This document shows, piece after piece, positions 9,824 to 18,603 of a stretch of DNA of 33,561 nt. The notes beneath the pieces are model-generated. The model was not told where the DNA came from and ran no database searches. It saw only the letters and a list, made by a program, of their open reading frames with translations. This stretch comes from Gemmatimonadota bacterium (GTDB lineage Bacteria > Gemmatimonadota > Gemmatimonadetes > Palauibacterales > Palauibacteraceae). A program made the translations under genes and the position numbers. The stretch spans positions 1 through 33,561 of the forward strand of contig JAMJQL010000148.1 of NCBI GenBank assembly GCA_023554245.1, read 5' to 3'. The stretch's first letter is position 1; each line of letters starts with the position of its first letter.

Positions 9824-12403
9824 TCAGCTTCCTCCTTCGAGCTCGAGCTCGACCTGCCCCGGCCCGCTATCCCCGTCCTGCTCTGCGGAGACCGCAGCTT
9901 CGCCCGAGGGCTCCGTTTCGGACTCGTCGATCCGAGTCGGGATCTCTATCGCCGGAAGCTCCTCGTCCCCGGCACCTGATGTAGACCGCGAACGCAACGG
10001 GTGCACCGCGATCAGGGGACCGGCACGCTTCGCGATCTCGGGAATCCGGACGCTCGCTCCCCGCCGCGGGCGTTCGCTGAACCGATCGGCATCGAGCGGA
10101 ATCGACTCGCCTCCGGCCAGCTCCACCACCACCCGGTCACCCGGATGGGCCTCGACAACGGCCACGAGGGCACCCGACGTTCCCCGCTCGGGGAGAATCG
10201 TCACTCCCTTGCCGGCCCGACCCTGTCGTTTGACCTCGGTGTACGGCACCCGCTTCGCATGCCCGTTCGCGGTCAGAGCGGCCAGCGAAGCATCCCTGCG
10301 AGGCATCAGGGCACTGACTACCGAGTCCTGCTCGTCGAGATCGATGCCCTTCACCCCCCGGGCGGTTCGCCCCATCGGTCGGATATCGTCCTCCGCGAAC
10401 CGGATCACCTGTCCCAGGCGGCTGGCCAGCACCACGTCTCCCTGCCCCCGGGTGAGGTGGGCTGCAAGCACCCGATCGCCCTCTGACAAGCCGGTTGCCC
10501 GGATTCCTCCACTCCGGATGTTGGCATACTCATCCAGGGCAGTCCGCTTCACCTGACCTGCTACAGTGGCGACCAGCACCAGTCGCCCGGGGTCGAATTC
10601 ATCAACCGGGATGACGGAGACGATCCTCTCGTCCGGCTCGAGCGTCACGTGTTCAGCAAGCGGACGACCCCGGGAGCTTCGGGTGCCGGGGGCCAGGTCG
10701 CACACCGGCACCGAGTGCACGGCTCCCAAGTCGGTGAAGCACAGGAGCTGCGAGTCACCTCGCGCGACGAAAGCCTGGGAGACGAAATCTCCCTCCCGTT
10801 CCTCCATTGCCTCGGCGCCTGCCACGCCGCCCCCGGACCCTCGAACGGTCTGTGCCTTCACGAATCCGCGACGGCTGAGCATGACGAGCGCGGACTCTCC
10901 CCCGTTGCCCGACGGCAGCGGATACGGCTCGTTCTCGTCGAGGACTTCCGTGCGCCGTACATCCCCGTAGCGGGCTACGATGTCGGTGAGTTCCTCTAAC
11001 AGCAGGGACCTGCGCGCGGAGTCCTCCTCCACGAGGTGGCGCAGTTCCTCGATCCGGGCGATGAGCGAGTCCAGCTCGTCCTTCAACTTGCGACGCTCCA
11101 GCTGAGTGAGCCTGGCCAGACGCATCGCGAGGATCGCCTCGGCCTGCCTGTCGGACAGCCCCAGTTCGGCGCACAGGCGATCGGCGGCCGCCTTCGGAGA
11201 GGTGGATGCCCGGATCAGCTCGATGACCCGATCGATGTCGTCAAGGGCGGTCAGCAGGCCCTCCAGCACGTGCGCCCTGTCCTCCGACTTCCTCAGCTCG
11301 TACTCGGCTCGTCTGCGGATTACCTCGAGCCGATGGTCCACGAAACTCGACAATGCCTGCTTCAGGTTGAGCTGCTCCGGCCGGCCGTCCACGAGGGCCA
11401 GCATGATCACGCCGAACGTGGTCTTCAGCTGTGTCTTCAGAAACAGGGTGCGGACCAGCTTGTCCATGTCCGCATCGCGCTTGAGCTCGATCACGAGGCG
11501 GAGCCCATCACGGTCAGACTCGTCGCGCAGATCGGTGATCGCATCGGCACGTCCGGCCCGGACGATCTTCGTGATCTGTTGAATGACGCGCGACTTGCTG
11601 ACCTGATACGGAAGCTCGGTGACGACCAGGGACTTCTTTCCGTAACTTCCTTCCTCGAGGTGCATGCGTGCACGGACTTCGATCAGGCCGCGGCCGGTCC
11701 GATAGGCATCACCGATTCCTTCCCAGCCCCAGATGTAGGCACCGGTCGGGAAGTCGGGACCTTCGATGAGCTCTACGAGGTCGTCCACCTGACAATCGGG
11801 GTGCACGATCAGGTGCTGGGTCGCGGTGAGAAGCTCCCGGAGGTTGTGCGGCGGGATCTTCGTGGCCATGCCGACCGCGATCCCGTCCGAGCCGTTCAGC
11901 AGCAGATTGGGCAATCGCGCCGGTAGTGATGTCGGCTCCTCCAGCCGACCGTCGAAATTCGGGACGAAGTCGACGGTCTCCATGTCGATGTCGGTCAGCA
12001 ATTCCAGCGAAATCGGCGCCAGCTTCGCCTCGGTGTACCGGTAGGCAGCCGCTGAATCACCGTCGATCGACCCGAAGTTGCCCTGTCCGTCGATCAGCGG
12101 GTAGCGAAGCGAGAAGTCCTGCACCATCCGGACGAGCGTGTCGTAGACCGCGCTGTCGCCATGAGGGTGGTACTTGCCGAGAACGTCACCAACGACCGTG
12201 GCGCTCTTCTTGTGGTCCCGGTCCGGGAGGAGTCCCAGCTCGTACATGGCGTACAGTATGCGCCGGTGCACGGGTTTCAGCCCATCCCGGGCGTCCGGGA
12301 GGGCGCGCTGAACGATCACGCTCATCGAATAGTCGATGAACGAGTCTCGCAGCTCTTCCTCGATCAGGCGGGGAACGATTCGTTCCTTGTGAGCGGTTTT
12401 CAT
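9824..12403 (-). CDS. gyrA: DNA gyrase subunit A
   Basis: GyrA is the DNA cleavage/religation and wrapping subunit of gyrase. Numbered from the ATG at 12403 (859 aa), the catalytic tyrosine is Y123 in AYRYTE. The quinolone-determining region reads [10 protein letters not shown] with S84 and D88, the residues associated with susceptibility. The C-terminal beta-pinwheel carries a GyrA-box variant QGRAGKG at about 727-733, which supports GyrA over ParC, and the protein ends in an acidic tail. The ATG at 12403 gives an N terminus ([22 protein letters not shown]) that lines up with standard GyrA. A GTG at 12487 would add 28 Pro/Asp-rich residues. Neither start has a strong Shine-Dalgarno. The gene lies downstream of rho and a 140-aa unknown on the same strand. 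Confidence 0.96.
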   Translation of the reverse strand: MKTAHKERIVPRLIEEELRDSFIDYSMSVIVQRALPDARDGLKPVHRRILYAMYELGLLPDRDHKKSATVVGDVLGKYHPHGDSAVYDTLVRMVQDFSLRYPLIDGQGNFGSIDGDSAAAYRYTEAKLAPISLELLTDIDMETVDFVPNFDGRLEEPTSLPARLPNLLLNGSDGIAVGMATKIPPHNLRELLTATQHLIVHPDCQVDDLVELIEGPDFPTGAYIWGWEGIGDAYRTGRGLIEVRARMHLEEGSYGKKSLVVTELPYQVSKSRVIQQITKIVRAGRADAITDLRDESDRDGLRLVIELKRDADMDKLVRTLFLKTQLKTTFGVIMLALVDGRPEQLNLKQALSSFVDHRLEVIRRRAEYELRKSEDRAHVLEGLLTALDDIDRVIELIRASTSPKAAADRLCAELGLSDRQAEAILAMRLARLTQLERRKLKDELDSLIARIEELRHLVEEDSARRSLLLEELTDIVARYGDVRRTEVLDENEPYPLPSGNGGESALVMLSRRGFVKAQTVRGSGGGVAGAEAMEEREGDFVSQAFVARGDSQLLCFTDLGAVHSVPVCDLAPGTRSSRGRPLAEHVTLEPDERIVSVIPVDEFDPGRLVLVATVAGQVKRTALDEYANIRSGGIRATGLSEGDRVLAAHLTRGQGDVVLASRLGQVIRFAEDDIRPMGRTARGVKGIDLDEQDSVVSALMPRRDASLAALTANGHAKRVPYTEVKRQGRAGKGVTILPERGTSGALVAVVEAHPGDRVVVELAGGESIPLDADRFSERPRRGASVRIPEIAKRAGPLIAVHPLRSRSTSGAGDEELPAIEIPTRIDESETEPSGEAAVSAEQDGDSGPGQVELELEGGS

Positions 12404-12538
12404 GAGCCGGGCTGCATTCTCCGTCGGGTGTTCGGGGTCGGGTTTCGGGTCACCTTCGGCAAGGTCGGGGGGGGCAGAGAACGGCACAAGGGCGACAGCA
12501 GGATCGATTCGGAGCGCGAGTCGTCCGGGAACGATTTC

Positions 12539-12961
12539 TCACCCGGCGAGCAACGCCATGGTCTCCCTCTGCGGGAGGGTAGGTTCACGGGGGGCCAGAA
12601 TGACGAGGGCCTTTCGCTTCGGATCGGAGGGGAGATGAAGGAACAGCCGTCCTTTGCCGGGAGTCTCCGGTGCCGGTCTCGCACGCCCGGTTGCATCGAC
12701 CTCGACGACTTTCCCGGGACTCACCCGTTGCGCCAGCCAGCAACCGTATTCCAGCCAGGCGGCGACGGGATCATCTCCGTCGGATGCGAGAGAAGGAGCC
12801 AGCTTCTCCTGGTAGCGTCGGGTCGCTTCACCGAAAGCCTCCGGGTCCCTTTCCTTCAGGTCACGCAGGAGATTGCGAAGGGCCGGCCTCGGATCGTCGA
12901 GACCGGCCCTGTTCAGCGCCTCAGCAGTACGCCGGTTGCCCCGGGAAACAGAGTCAGCCAC
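12539..12961 (-). CDS. Conserved hypothetical protein between rho and gyrA
   Basis: The 140-aa protein is not a family I can name. It is charged and predicted mixed alpha/beta. An N-terminal helical half contains [30 protein letters not shown], broken by a Gly/Asp turn, then [14 protein letters not shown]. The C-terminal half contains [24 protein letters not shown]. There is no signal peptide or membrane segment, so it is probably cytoplasmic. The GTG start overlaps the rho stop (GTGgcTGA), and there is no strong ribosome binding site, so translation is likely coupled to rho. Codon use looks like its neighbours. The position in a rho-gyrA transcript suggests a housekeeping-type role, but this is inference only. 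Confidence 0.78.
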   Translation of the reverse strand: MADSVSRGNRRTAEALNRAGLDDPRPALRNLLRDLKERDPEAFGEATRRYQEKLAPSLASDGDDPVAAWLEYGCWLAQRVSPGKVVEVDATGRARPAPETPGKGRLFLHLPSDPKRKALVILAPREPTLPQRETMALLAG

Positions 12962-14207
12962 CGGCCGCCATCGAGTCGAGGAATTCCTGGTTGTCCTCGG
13001 TCCGCTTGAGTCTTTCGATCAGGAACGAGATCGCCTCGGCAGGAGGCATGTCCGCCAGGAAGTTACGCAAGAGATAGATCCGGTTGAGCTCCACATCGTC
13101 CAGCAACAATTCCTCGCGCCGGGTGCTCGAGCGATTGACATCGATCGCGGGATAAATCCGCTTGTCGGCGATCTGGCGGTCGAGCACGACCTCGCTGTTT
13201 CCAGTGCCCTTGAATTCCTCGAAGATCACCTCGTCCATTCGGCTTCCGGTCTCGACCAGGGCGGTGGCGATGATCGTCAGGCTGCCGCCTTCTTCGATAT
13301 TGCGTGCCGCGCCGAAGAACCGCTTGGGCTTGTGCAGCGCATTGGCGTCCACGCCGCCCGAGAGAATCTTCCCGGAGTGCGGGACGGTGGTGTTGTAGGC
13401 CCGGGCAAGCCGGGTGATCGAGTCGAGCAGGATGACCACGTCCTGCTTGTACTCGACCAGTCGCTTCGCCTTCTCGAGCACCATCTCGGCCACCTGCGTG
13501 TGCCGGTCGGCCGGCTCATCGAAGGTCGAAGAGATGATCTCGGCGTTCACGTTCTCTTCCATGTCCGTCACCTCTTCGGGCCGTTCGTCGATGAGCAGCA
13601 CTATGAGGTGGACGTCCGGATCGTTCTCGAGAATCGCGTTGGCCGTCTTCTGCAGCAGGATCGTCTTACCGGCCTTCGGCGGCGAAACGATCAACATCCT
13701 CTGACCCTTGCCTACCGGACTCATCAGATCCATCACGCGCATCGAGATATCGCCGTCGGCGCGCTCGAGGCGAAGGCGCTCTTCCGGATATCTGGGCCGG
13801 AGGTTGTCGAACGCGATCCGGTGCTTTGCCCTTTCCGGGTCCTCTCCGTTCACCTCCTCCACCTTGAGGAGGGCGAGATACCGTTCTCCCTCTTTCGGCG
13901 GACGCACCTGACCGAGAATCGTGTCTCCCGTTCGCAGGTCGAAGCGCTTGATCTGAGAGGGCGACACGTAGATGTCGTCAGGTCCGTAGAGGTAGTTCCA
14001 GTCCTGACTCCTGAGAAAGCCGTAGCCCTCCGGCAGGATCTCCAGCACGCCTTCTCCGCGAAGCACCACGTCCGAGTCCAGGAGATTCTGCTCGATCCGG
14101 AATATGAGGTCCTGTTTCCGCAGGCCCGAGAAGTTGGCGATCTCCAGCTCCTCGGCCATGTCGTGCAGTTCGGCTATGGATTTCGATTTCAGTTCGGCAA
14201 TGTCCAC
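12954..14207 (-). CDS. rho: Transcription termination factor Rho
   Basis: Rho is the hexameric RNA-dependent ATPase helicase that ends transcription of untranslated RNA. The 417-aa protein has the N-terminal helical domain ([20 protein letters not shown]) and the cold-shock-like RNA-binding fold with the RNP-like GYGFLR at 61-66. It also has the Walker A PPKAGKT with K181 and the Walker [17 protein letters not shown]. The length equals the canonical ~419 aa, without the large insertions seen in some phyla. The start is GTG at 14207, preceded by GGAG with an 8-nt spacer. A perfect 8-bp hairpin lies in the leader at 14363-14383. The gene overlaps the downstream 140-aa gene by 8 nt. The assignment is certain. 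Confidence 0.97.
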   Translation of the reverse strand: MDIAELKSKSIAELHDMAEELEIANFSGLRKQDLIFRIEQNLLDSDVVLRGEGVLEILPEGYGFLRSQDWNYLYGPDDIYVSPSQIKRFDLRTGDTILGQVRPPKEGERYLALLKVEEVNGEDPERAKHRIAFDNLRPRYPEERLRLERADGDISMRVMDLMSPVGKGQRMLIVSPPKAGKTILLQKTANAILENDPDVHLIVLLIDERPEEVTDMEENVNAEIISSTFDEPADRHTQVAEMVLEKAKRLVEYKQDVVILLDSITRLARAYNTTVPHSGKILSGGVDANALHKPKRFFGAARNIEEGGSLTIIATALVETGSRMDEVIFEEFKGTGNSEVVLDRQIADKRIYPAIDVNRSSTRREELLLDDVELNRIYLLRNFLADMPPAEAISFLIERLKRTEDNQEFLDSMAAGG

Positions 14208-14362
14208 GAGGGTCGCTCCGTCGGTGTGCGGTCCGGGGACCGGACGAAGGTTGGCCGTTTCGTCGGTCCGGGGACGGTGGGTGACGTGAATTGTAACTGG
14301 ACTTCCTGCGTCGCTCCGGCGCTTCGTACGATGGTGAGAATCGGAGGCGGTCAGGGCACCTT

Positions 14363-14383
14363 ACCGCCGGTTTTGCCGGCGGT
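14363..14383. promoter_or_regulatory. Perfect 8-bp hairpin in the rho/119-aa gene divergent region
   Basis: Arms ACCGCCGG (14363-14370) and CCGGCGGT (14376-14383) flank a TTTTG loop. The hairpin sits in the 256-bp divergent region 14208-14463, about 156 nt upstream of the rho start and 80 nt upstream of the 119-aa gene. A TACAAT box (- strand, 14290-14295) nearby could be a rho -10 element, but no good -35 pairs with it. There is no T tract on either strand, so it is more likely an operator or leader structure than a terminator. Nothing else gene-like is seen in this gap. Confidence 0.4.
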
Positions 14384-14452
14384 CAAGATCGCGCACCGGT
14401 TCGACCACGTATACGTTCGTCCCCTCACAGGGTTCCCCAGGTCGGCGACGAT

Positions 14453-14460
14453 GGGAGGAG
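14453..14460 (+). promoter_or_regulatory. Strong ribosome binding site for the 119-aa gene
   Basis: GGGAGGAG ends 3 nt before the ATG at 14464, and its GGAGG core gives a 5-nt spacer. It selects this ATG over the in-frame ATG at 14494 (residue 11). Confidence 0.7.
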
Positions 14461-14463
14461 TCG

Positions 14464-14823
14464 ATGGCGCGGCACAATCGGGAGACTAAGGGCATGGACC
14501 AGGTCGGCCGTCTGTGGCGGATCGACTTTCAGCCCGACTGGCTGAGTCGGATCAAGATATCACGGCCTCTTCCCGACGGACGGCGCCGATCCAGTCAGAC
14601 GCTGTTCCGAAACCCTGCACGCAGGGCCGAGGCGCCGCCCGGACGCGTGGTGCGAACGACGATCAGTTCAGTTGACGGAAAGGCGCGCTTCCGGGTAGCC
14701 GTCGAGGACCCCCAGAGGATCGTGGAGGAGGTGATTGTCGTCACGCGTCAGGGAGGAAAGGGAAAAAGAGGCGAGATCGTGAAATTCGCGATCGAGTCCC
14801 GGCTTCCCGGTCCGAAGCGGTGA
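14464..14823 (+). CDS. Small basic conserved hypothetical protein
   Basis: The 119-aa product is strongly basic, cytoplasmic by appearance (no signal or membrane segment) and not assignable to a named family. Residues ~14-50 hold a Trp/Arg-rich segment (GRLWRIDFQPDWLSRIKISRPL). The second half looks beta-rich, with RVVRTTISSVDGKARFRVAVEDP and EEVIVVTRQGG, then a basic GKGKRG turn. Such composition is compatible with nucleic-acid binding, but no motif proves it. The strong GGGAGGAG upstream and normal codon use support a real gene. It is divergent from rho and convergent with the orphan MCE gene. Confidence 0.72.
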   Translation: MARHNRETKGMDQVGRLWRIDFQPDWLSRIKISRPLPDGRRRSSQTLFRNPARRAEAPPGRVVRTTISSVDGKARFRVAVEDPQRIVEEVIVVTRQGGKGKRGEIVKFAIESRLPGPKR

Positions 14824-14851
14824 CCGCCAGCCGCCGCCCCCGTTCCTTTCG

Positions 14852-15817
14852 TCAGAACAGGCGGATCCGCAGCCATGCCAGCGGATTTGCCCCCAGCTCC
14901 GTGGTCAGTGAGTCGAGAGCGGCACGCGTTCGGTGAGCCGCTGCGCTCAGAGCCGAGTCCTCCACGGCTCGACCGACCGAGCCTTCCGCGGCGCCGATCC
15001 GCGCGGCAATCCCACTGGCTCTCAGACGCAGGCTCTCGAGCGCCACGCCGACAGCGCGAGCCGAGTCCAGGGAGGACCGCATCGCGTCGGACTCGAGCAA
15101 CTCCTCGATCAGAGCTGAAGATCGAGCCAGGGTCGCCTTGAGGGAGTCGTCCGCTGCGATTCGGTGCAGTCCCCGACCGTCACTCCACGCAGTGGAAATG
15201 TGCCGAGCATGCACCCGAGCCGAATCCAAGCGGGACAGGAAGCCCTGGTCTGCCATGAACCGGGCTGCCGAGCCGTCGCCCTCGACTGCCTCCTGACGCA
15301 GCCTCGAGACGTCCTCCGCCGCGGCCACGAAAGCGTCTCGAACCGAGTCGGCCATCGAACGGAAGTCTTCCAGGTCGGGCCGCTGCGCGGCTCTGAGCGT
15401 GTCTCCGTCTCCGACCCTGGATGCTCCTGGAGATCCGGCCCCGATCTTGACCACAGAAGGCGCCATGAGCCCCGAGGCCCCGATCGTCACGCGCGCATCC
15501 TCCCTCAGGTAGGGGATCGCCTCACGCAGCAACACGGCATCGATCACGACTCGCTCGTCAGGCGGGCCACCTGGCTCGAGAAAGCGGAGCGCGAGGACGC
15601 GGCCCGACGGCTTGCCCGCCAGCCAGACAGCCGAACCGCGCTCCAGTCCCCCTACCTCGGGCGCGAGGATGGTCAGGCGCGGGCCTTCTGCGGTCGCTCG
15701 ACGCACGGTGTCGCCGAAGAAGGTGACGAGCGAAACGACGACCAGGGCGGCGAGGATGAGCAGCCCGGGCCAGACGTCGGTCCAGGCCGGAAGCAGTCCT
15801 GATTTCCACGGGTCCAT
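14852..15817 (-). CDS. MCE/MlaD family protein (orphan, divergent from mlaEFD)
   Basis: The 321-aa product has one N-terminal transmembrane segment (~17-35, WPGLLILAALVVVSLVTFF). An MCE-like beta domain follows (~45-140), with PRLTILAPEVGGLERGSAVWLAG, then GASGLMAPSVVKIG. The rest is a long Asp/Arg/Ala-rich helical tail. MCE proteins form hexameric rings that bind phospholipid between the membranes. It is clearly related to the MlaD at 17489-18478 in layout but divergent in sequence, for example WLAGKPSGRV where MlaD has STRGVAIGTV. It starts with ATG at 15817 without a good ribosome binding site. The gene is read away from mlaE across an 83-bp gap, suggesting shared or divergent promoters. 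Partnership with MlaE-MlaF is inferred. Confidence 0.8.
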   Translation of the reverse strand: MDPWKSGLLPAWTDVWPGLLILAALVVVSLVTFFGDTVRRATAEGPRLTILAPEVGGLERGSAVWLAGKPSGRVLALRFLEPGGPPDERVVIDAVLLREAIPYLREDARVTIGASGLMAPSVVKIGAGSPGASRVGDGDTLRAAQRPDLEDFRSMADSVRDAFVAAAEDVSRLRQEAVEGDGSAARFMADQGFLSRLDSARVHARHISTAWSDGRGLHRIAADDSLKATLARSSALIEELLESDAMRSSLDSARAVGVALESLRLRASGIAARIGAAEGSVGRAVEDSALSAAAHRTRAALDSLTTELGANPLAWLRIRLF

Positions 15818-15900
15818 GACGCATGGTATTCGAGCCGGTGCCCGTCGTCGAGCGGCTGAGCCTGCTGGCCGGTCGCGAGAGCGACCTGTAGTGTCATGAC

Positions 15901-16677
15901 ATGGGCATCGATTCGGCAGTCGCCTGGATCGGGAAGACGACGATCGAGGGCGTCGCGCGGGTTGGCCGGGCAGCTGCGTTCACGGGCGCGATCGCTCGCT
16001 CGCTTCTCGATCTGAGAACCTGGGTTCCGCAGGCGGCTTCTCAGGTGCGCCGCATCGGAGTCGACTCGGTACCGGTGGCTCTGTTCATAGCGGTCTTCAC
16101 CGGAATCGTGCTCGCACTTCAGAGCTCTTACACCTTCACGGGGGTCGTCCCGCTCTACTTCGTCGGCGTGCTCGTGGCGAAGTCCATCATGCTCGAGCTC
16201 GGACCCGTGCTCACGGGTCTCGTGCTCTCCGGAAGGGTGGGAGCGAACATCGCCGCGGAGATCGGAACGATGCGGGTTACCGAGCAGATCGATGCACTCG
16301 AGATGCTGGCGTACGAACCGGTTTCGTATCTCGTGGTCCCGCGCGTGGTGGCTGGCATCATCGCGTTCCCGGTGGTGACGGCTCTCGCTCTCGTAGCCGG
16401 GATCGGGGCCGGCTGGCTGACATCCGTCAACCTCCTCGATCTCTCCACCCAGGAGTTCATTCGGGGTGTCCGGATGTTCTACGAACCGTTCGATCTCCGT
16501 TATCCCCTGATCAAGGCGGCCAGCTTCGGCGCGGTAGTCACAACCGTGGGGTCCCTCTACGGTTTCTACGCGCGCCGCGGCGCCGAGGGAGTCGGGATCG
16601 CGGCAACGCGCGCCGTGGTCGTGGGAGCCATGCTGATTCTGGTCCTGGATGCATTCTGGGCCGTCGTGCTGCTCTGA
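15901..16677 (+). CDS. mlaE: MlaE-type ABC transporter permease
   Basis: MlaE is the inner-membrane permease of the Mla phospholipid transporter, working with the ATPase MlaF and the MCE ring MlaD. The 258-aa protein is strongly hydrophobic with about five membrane helices. It carries the family block ELGPVLTGLVLSGRVGANIAAEIGTMRV followed by EQIDALEMLA, which identifies MlaE. The length is standard (~260 aa). The ATG at 15901 follows a GTCATGAC palindrome and lacks a Shine-Dalgarno. mlaF begins 3 nt after the stop codon. No mlaB or mlaC homologue is in the window, so the periplasmic carrier and STAS subunit must be elsewhere or absent. Confidence 0.93.
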   Translation: MGIDSAVAWIGKTTIEGVARVGRAAAFTGAIARSLLDLRTWVPQAASQVRRIGVDSVPVALFIAVFTGIVLALQSSYTFTGVVPLYFVGVLVAKSIMLELGPVLTGLVLSGRVGANIAAEIGTMRVTEQIDALEMLAYEPVSYLVVPRVVAGIIAFPVVTALALVAGIGAGWLTSVNLLDLSTQEFIRGVRMFYEPFDLRYPLIKAASFGAVVTTVGSLYGFYARRGAEGVGIAATRAVVVGAMLILVLDAFWAVVLL

Positions 16678-16680
16678 TCG

Positions 16681-17427
16681 ATGATCCAACTCGAAGCCGT
16701 CCGTAAGTCGTTCGGGTCACAGATCGTGCTGGATGGTGTCGATCTGGAGATTGCCACCGGGGAGACGGTGGCCGTGCTGGGGCGATCGGGGTCCGGGAAG
16801 AGCGTTCTGCTGAAGCAGGTCGCGCGATTGCTGCGTCCCGATGGCGGGGTGGTCAGAGTCGGCGACGTGGAGATGTCCGGGGCCGACAAGTCGACCGTGA
16901 TGCGTGTTCGCAGCTCGATGGGCTACGTGTTTCAATTCGCCGCCCTGTTCGACTCGCTCACGATCGGGGAGAATATCGCTCTGCCGCTTCGCCGTGCGGG
17001 AATCTCTGCCGAGGAGTCCCGTACCCGGGTCATCGACGTGCTCGAGACGGTAGGTCTGCCCGACCAGTCGGATCGCTACCCGGCAGAGCTATCGGGCGGC
17101 ATGCGCAAGCGAGCCGGGATCGCCCGCGCGGTTGTAGCGCGGCCGAGCTATCTTCTGTACGACGAGCCGACGACCGGCCTGGACCCCGTCACCACGGCGG
17201 TGATCGATGGGCTGATGCTGGAGATGAAGCGGGATCTTCAGGCGACGAGCATCCTCGTGACCCACGATATCCAGAGCGCGTTTCGGGTGGCGGATCGTCT
17301 CGCGCTGCTCCACGGGGGCCGGGTTCGCTTCGAGGGGACGCCCGACGAAACGCGGAGTTCCGACGACCCGCTCGTTCGTGCATTCGTCGAAGGACGTCAG
17401 GAATTGTGGCCGCCGGATTCCGTGTAG
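16681..17427 (+). CDS. mlaF: MlaF-type ABC transporter ATP-binding protein
   Basis: This is the ATPase subunit that powers MlaE-mediated phospholipid transport. The 248-aa protein has all ABC elements. Walker A is GRSGSGKS with K40, and the Q-loop is VFQFAALFDSLT. The signature is LSGGM at ~137-141, and Walker B is LLYDEPTTGLDP with D161-E162. The H-loop is LVTHD. The FQFAALFDSLT segment and the LSGGMRKRAGIARA version of the signature are typical of the Mla/Mkl group rather than other importers. The ATG lies 3 nt after the mlaE stop, implying coupling. The C terminus FVEGRQELWPP is the usual family end. It is followed by mlaD after 61 nt. Confidence 0.95.
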   Translation: MIQLEAVRKSFGSQIVLDGVDLEIATGETVAVLGRSGSGKSVLLKQVARLLRPDGGVVRVGDVEMSGADKSTVMRVRSSMGYVFQFAALFDSLTIGENIALPLRRAGISAEESRTRVIDVLETVGLPDQSDRYPAELSGGMRKRAGIARAVVARPSYLLYDEPTTGLDPVTTAVIDGLMLEMKRDLQATSILVTHDIQSAFRVADRLALLHGGRVRFEGTPDETRSSDDPLVRAFVEGRQELWPPDSV

Positions 17428-17488
17428 CGGGCCACGGCAGAGTACGAGGAGACCAGATGCGCCGCCTGCCGAACCAGGGGGTCAGCAA

Positions 17489-18478
17489 GTGACCCGACGC
17501 AACGAGATCATCACGGGCCTCTTCGTCCTGCTCGGGATCGCGGTCGTCGCCTGGGCTTCGATCTGGCTGGCCGGTGGCCGCTGGCGGGAGCAGGGAGCCA
17601 CGATCACCGCCCGCTTCCATGGAGTCGGTCAGCTCAAGGAGGGGAATCCCGTCTCCACGCGCGGAGTCGCGATCGGCACCGTGGAGTCGATCCGGCTGGT
17701 GGACGGAGGCCTGGTGGACGTCACGATGCGGATCCGGGAGGGAGTCAGTCTGCCCGATGAGCCGGTGGCTCTCCTGCAGGCGTCGTCGTTGTTCGGCGAC
17801 TGGGAGGCCACGATCGTGAATTCCGACGAGCGGCCGGACGCGCTTCTCGATTCGGCGGTGATCGCTCCGGGCGTGATACCCGGGGCCGCCGTCCCCGAGT
17901 TCTCGAGGCTCACCGATCACACGGCCCGGATCGCAGAGAACCTCCGCGGGATTACCGACCGACTGGACCGGGCGATCAGCCAGGAAACGGCGGATCAGCT
18001 GGCCGAAGCGATCAGCAACATCAACCAGGTGACAGTCGAGCTTCGTGATCTGCTGCGCGGTCAGCGCGCCGCGTTCGATACCCTGGCCGGGGATGTGACG
18101 GCAACGGGACGTGCGGTGCGAGAGACTTCGGACGCTCTGCTCGCGACCGTGTCGCGTCTGGACTCCGCTACCTCCGGCGAACGGCTGGAGTCGATTCTCG
18201 CTGATGCCGAGGTGACGGCGAGGCAGCTCGTGAGCCTCTCCTCCGAGTGGTCGGAAGCCGGCGGCCGGGCCAACCAGGTGCTCGCCCGTGCCGACACCGC
18301 GCTCGCCCAGGCGAGCCTGGTTCTCGGCCGGATCGAGAAAGGGGAGGGCAGCCTGGGACAGCTCTCCGCTGATACGGTTCTCTACGAGAACACGGCCGCG
18401 GCCCTGTCCGAGCTGCGGGCCCTGCTGGATGAGATCAAGACCAACCCGGACCGGTATTTCAACTTCTCGATCTTCTGA
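17489..18478 (+). CDS. mlaD: MlaD-type MCE domain protein
   Basis: MlaD forms the membrane-anchored hexameric lipid-binding ring on MlaE. The 329-aa product has a short cytoplasmic start (TRRNEI), one membrane helix (~7-29) and the MCE domain (~37-118). The domain includes FHGVGQLKEGNPVSTRGVAIG, with the typical V.RGV.IGTV strand, and ASSLFGDWEATIV. A long helical C-terminal region (~140-315) resembles the coiled-coil tails of YebT/Mce-type proteins. The GTG at 17489 is chosen because AGGGGG (17476-17481) sits 7 nt upstream and the protein then begins right before the membrane helix. The long in-frame extension back to 17378 overlaps mlaF and reads as noncoding. It completes an mlaE-mlaF-mlaD operon. 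Confidence 0.92.
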   Translation: MTRRNEIITGLFVLLGIAVVAWASIWLAGGRWREQGATITARFHGVGQLKEGNPVSTRGVAIGTVESIRLVDGGLVDVTMRIREGVSLPDEPVALLQASSLFGDWEATIVNSDERPDALLDSAVIAPGVIPGAAVPEFSRLTDHTARIAENLRGITDRLDRAISQETADQLAEAISNINQVTVELRDLLRGQRAAFDTLAGDVTATGRAVRETSDALLATVSRLDSATSGERLESILADAEVTARQLVSLSSEWSEAGGRANQVLARADTALAQASLVLGRIEKGEGSLGQLSADTVLYENTAAALSELRALLDEIKTNPDRYFNFSIF

Positions 18479-18555
18479 CCCGGCCCACAGGACGAAACGC
18501 CAACTGTCCGAACCCTCGTTCCCGGGTCCCTCCGCACCTCGCAACATATCCGGCA

Positions 18556-18578
18556 GCGCCGCGCGAGACGCGCGGCGC
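18556..18578. promoter_or_regulatory. Perfect 10-bp GC hairpin upstream of ssb
   Basis: Arms GCGCCGCGCG (18556-18565) and CGCGCGGCGC (18569-18578) flank a 3-nt AGA loop. It lies in the 125-bp gap between mlaD and ssb, 14 nt before the AGGAGG at 18593-18598. No T tract follows on the + strand. It could end mlaEFD transcription in a Rho-aided way, protect an mRNA end, or regulate ssb translation. The structure is certain; its role is not. Confidence 0.55.
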
Positions 18579-18592
18579 CTCAATCCCGAGCG

Positions 18593-18598
18593 AGGAGG
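18593..18598 (+). promoter_or_regulatory. Ribosome binding site fixing the GTG start of ssb
   Basis: A perfect AGGAGG lies 5 nt before the GTG at 18604, an ideal spacing, and settles the non-ATG start of the single-stranded DNA-binding protein. Confidence 0.8.
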
Positions 18599-18603
18599 TA
18601 CGA

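Noticed and set aside
11036-11926. 296-codon open frame opposite gyrA
   Set aside because: Antisense shadow of a certain gene with no recognisable domain.
4516-14370. Similar strings (GGCACTTTACCGCCG near 4516 and GGCACCTTACCGCCG near 14355) in two intergenic gaps
   Set aside because: A single 15-nt near match is easily expected by chance in a GC-rich window this long, and the flanks do not agree.
12873-14489. 538-codon open frame opposite rho
   Set aside because: It runs antisense to an unmistakable rho gene, has no recognisable domain and no ribosome binding site.
15893-15900. GTCATGAC palindrome just before mlaE as an operator
   Set aside because: An 8-nt palindrome is too short to support a regulatory call alone.
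17378-17488. Upstream extension of mlaD overlapping the end of mlaF
   Set aside because: The extra 37 residues look noncoding and place charged sequence before the membrane helix. The GTG at 17489 has a good ribosome binding site.
17189-18583. 464-codon minus-strand open frame opposite mlaF and mlaD
   Set aside because: It crosses two well supported genes on the other strand and shows only Arg/Pro/Gly-rich shadow sequence.
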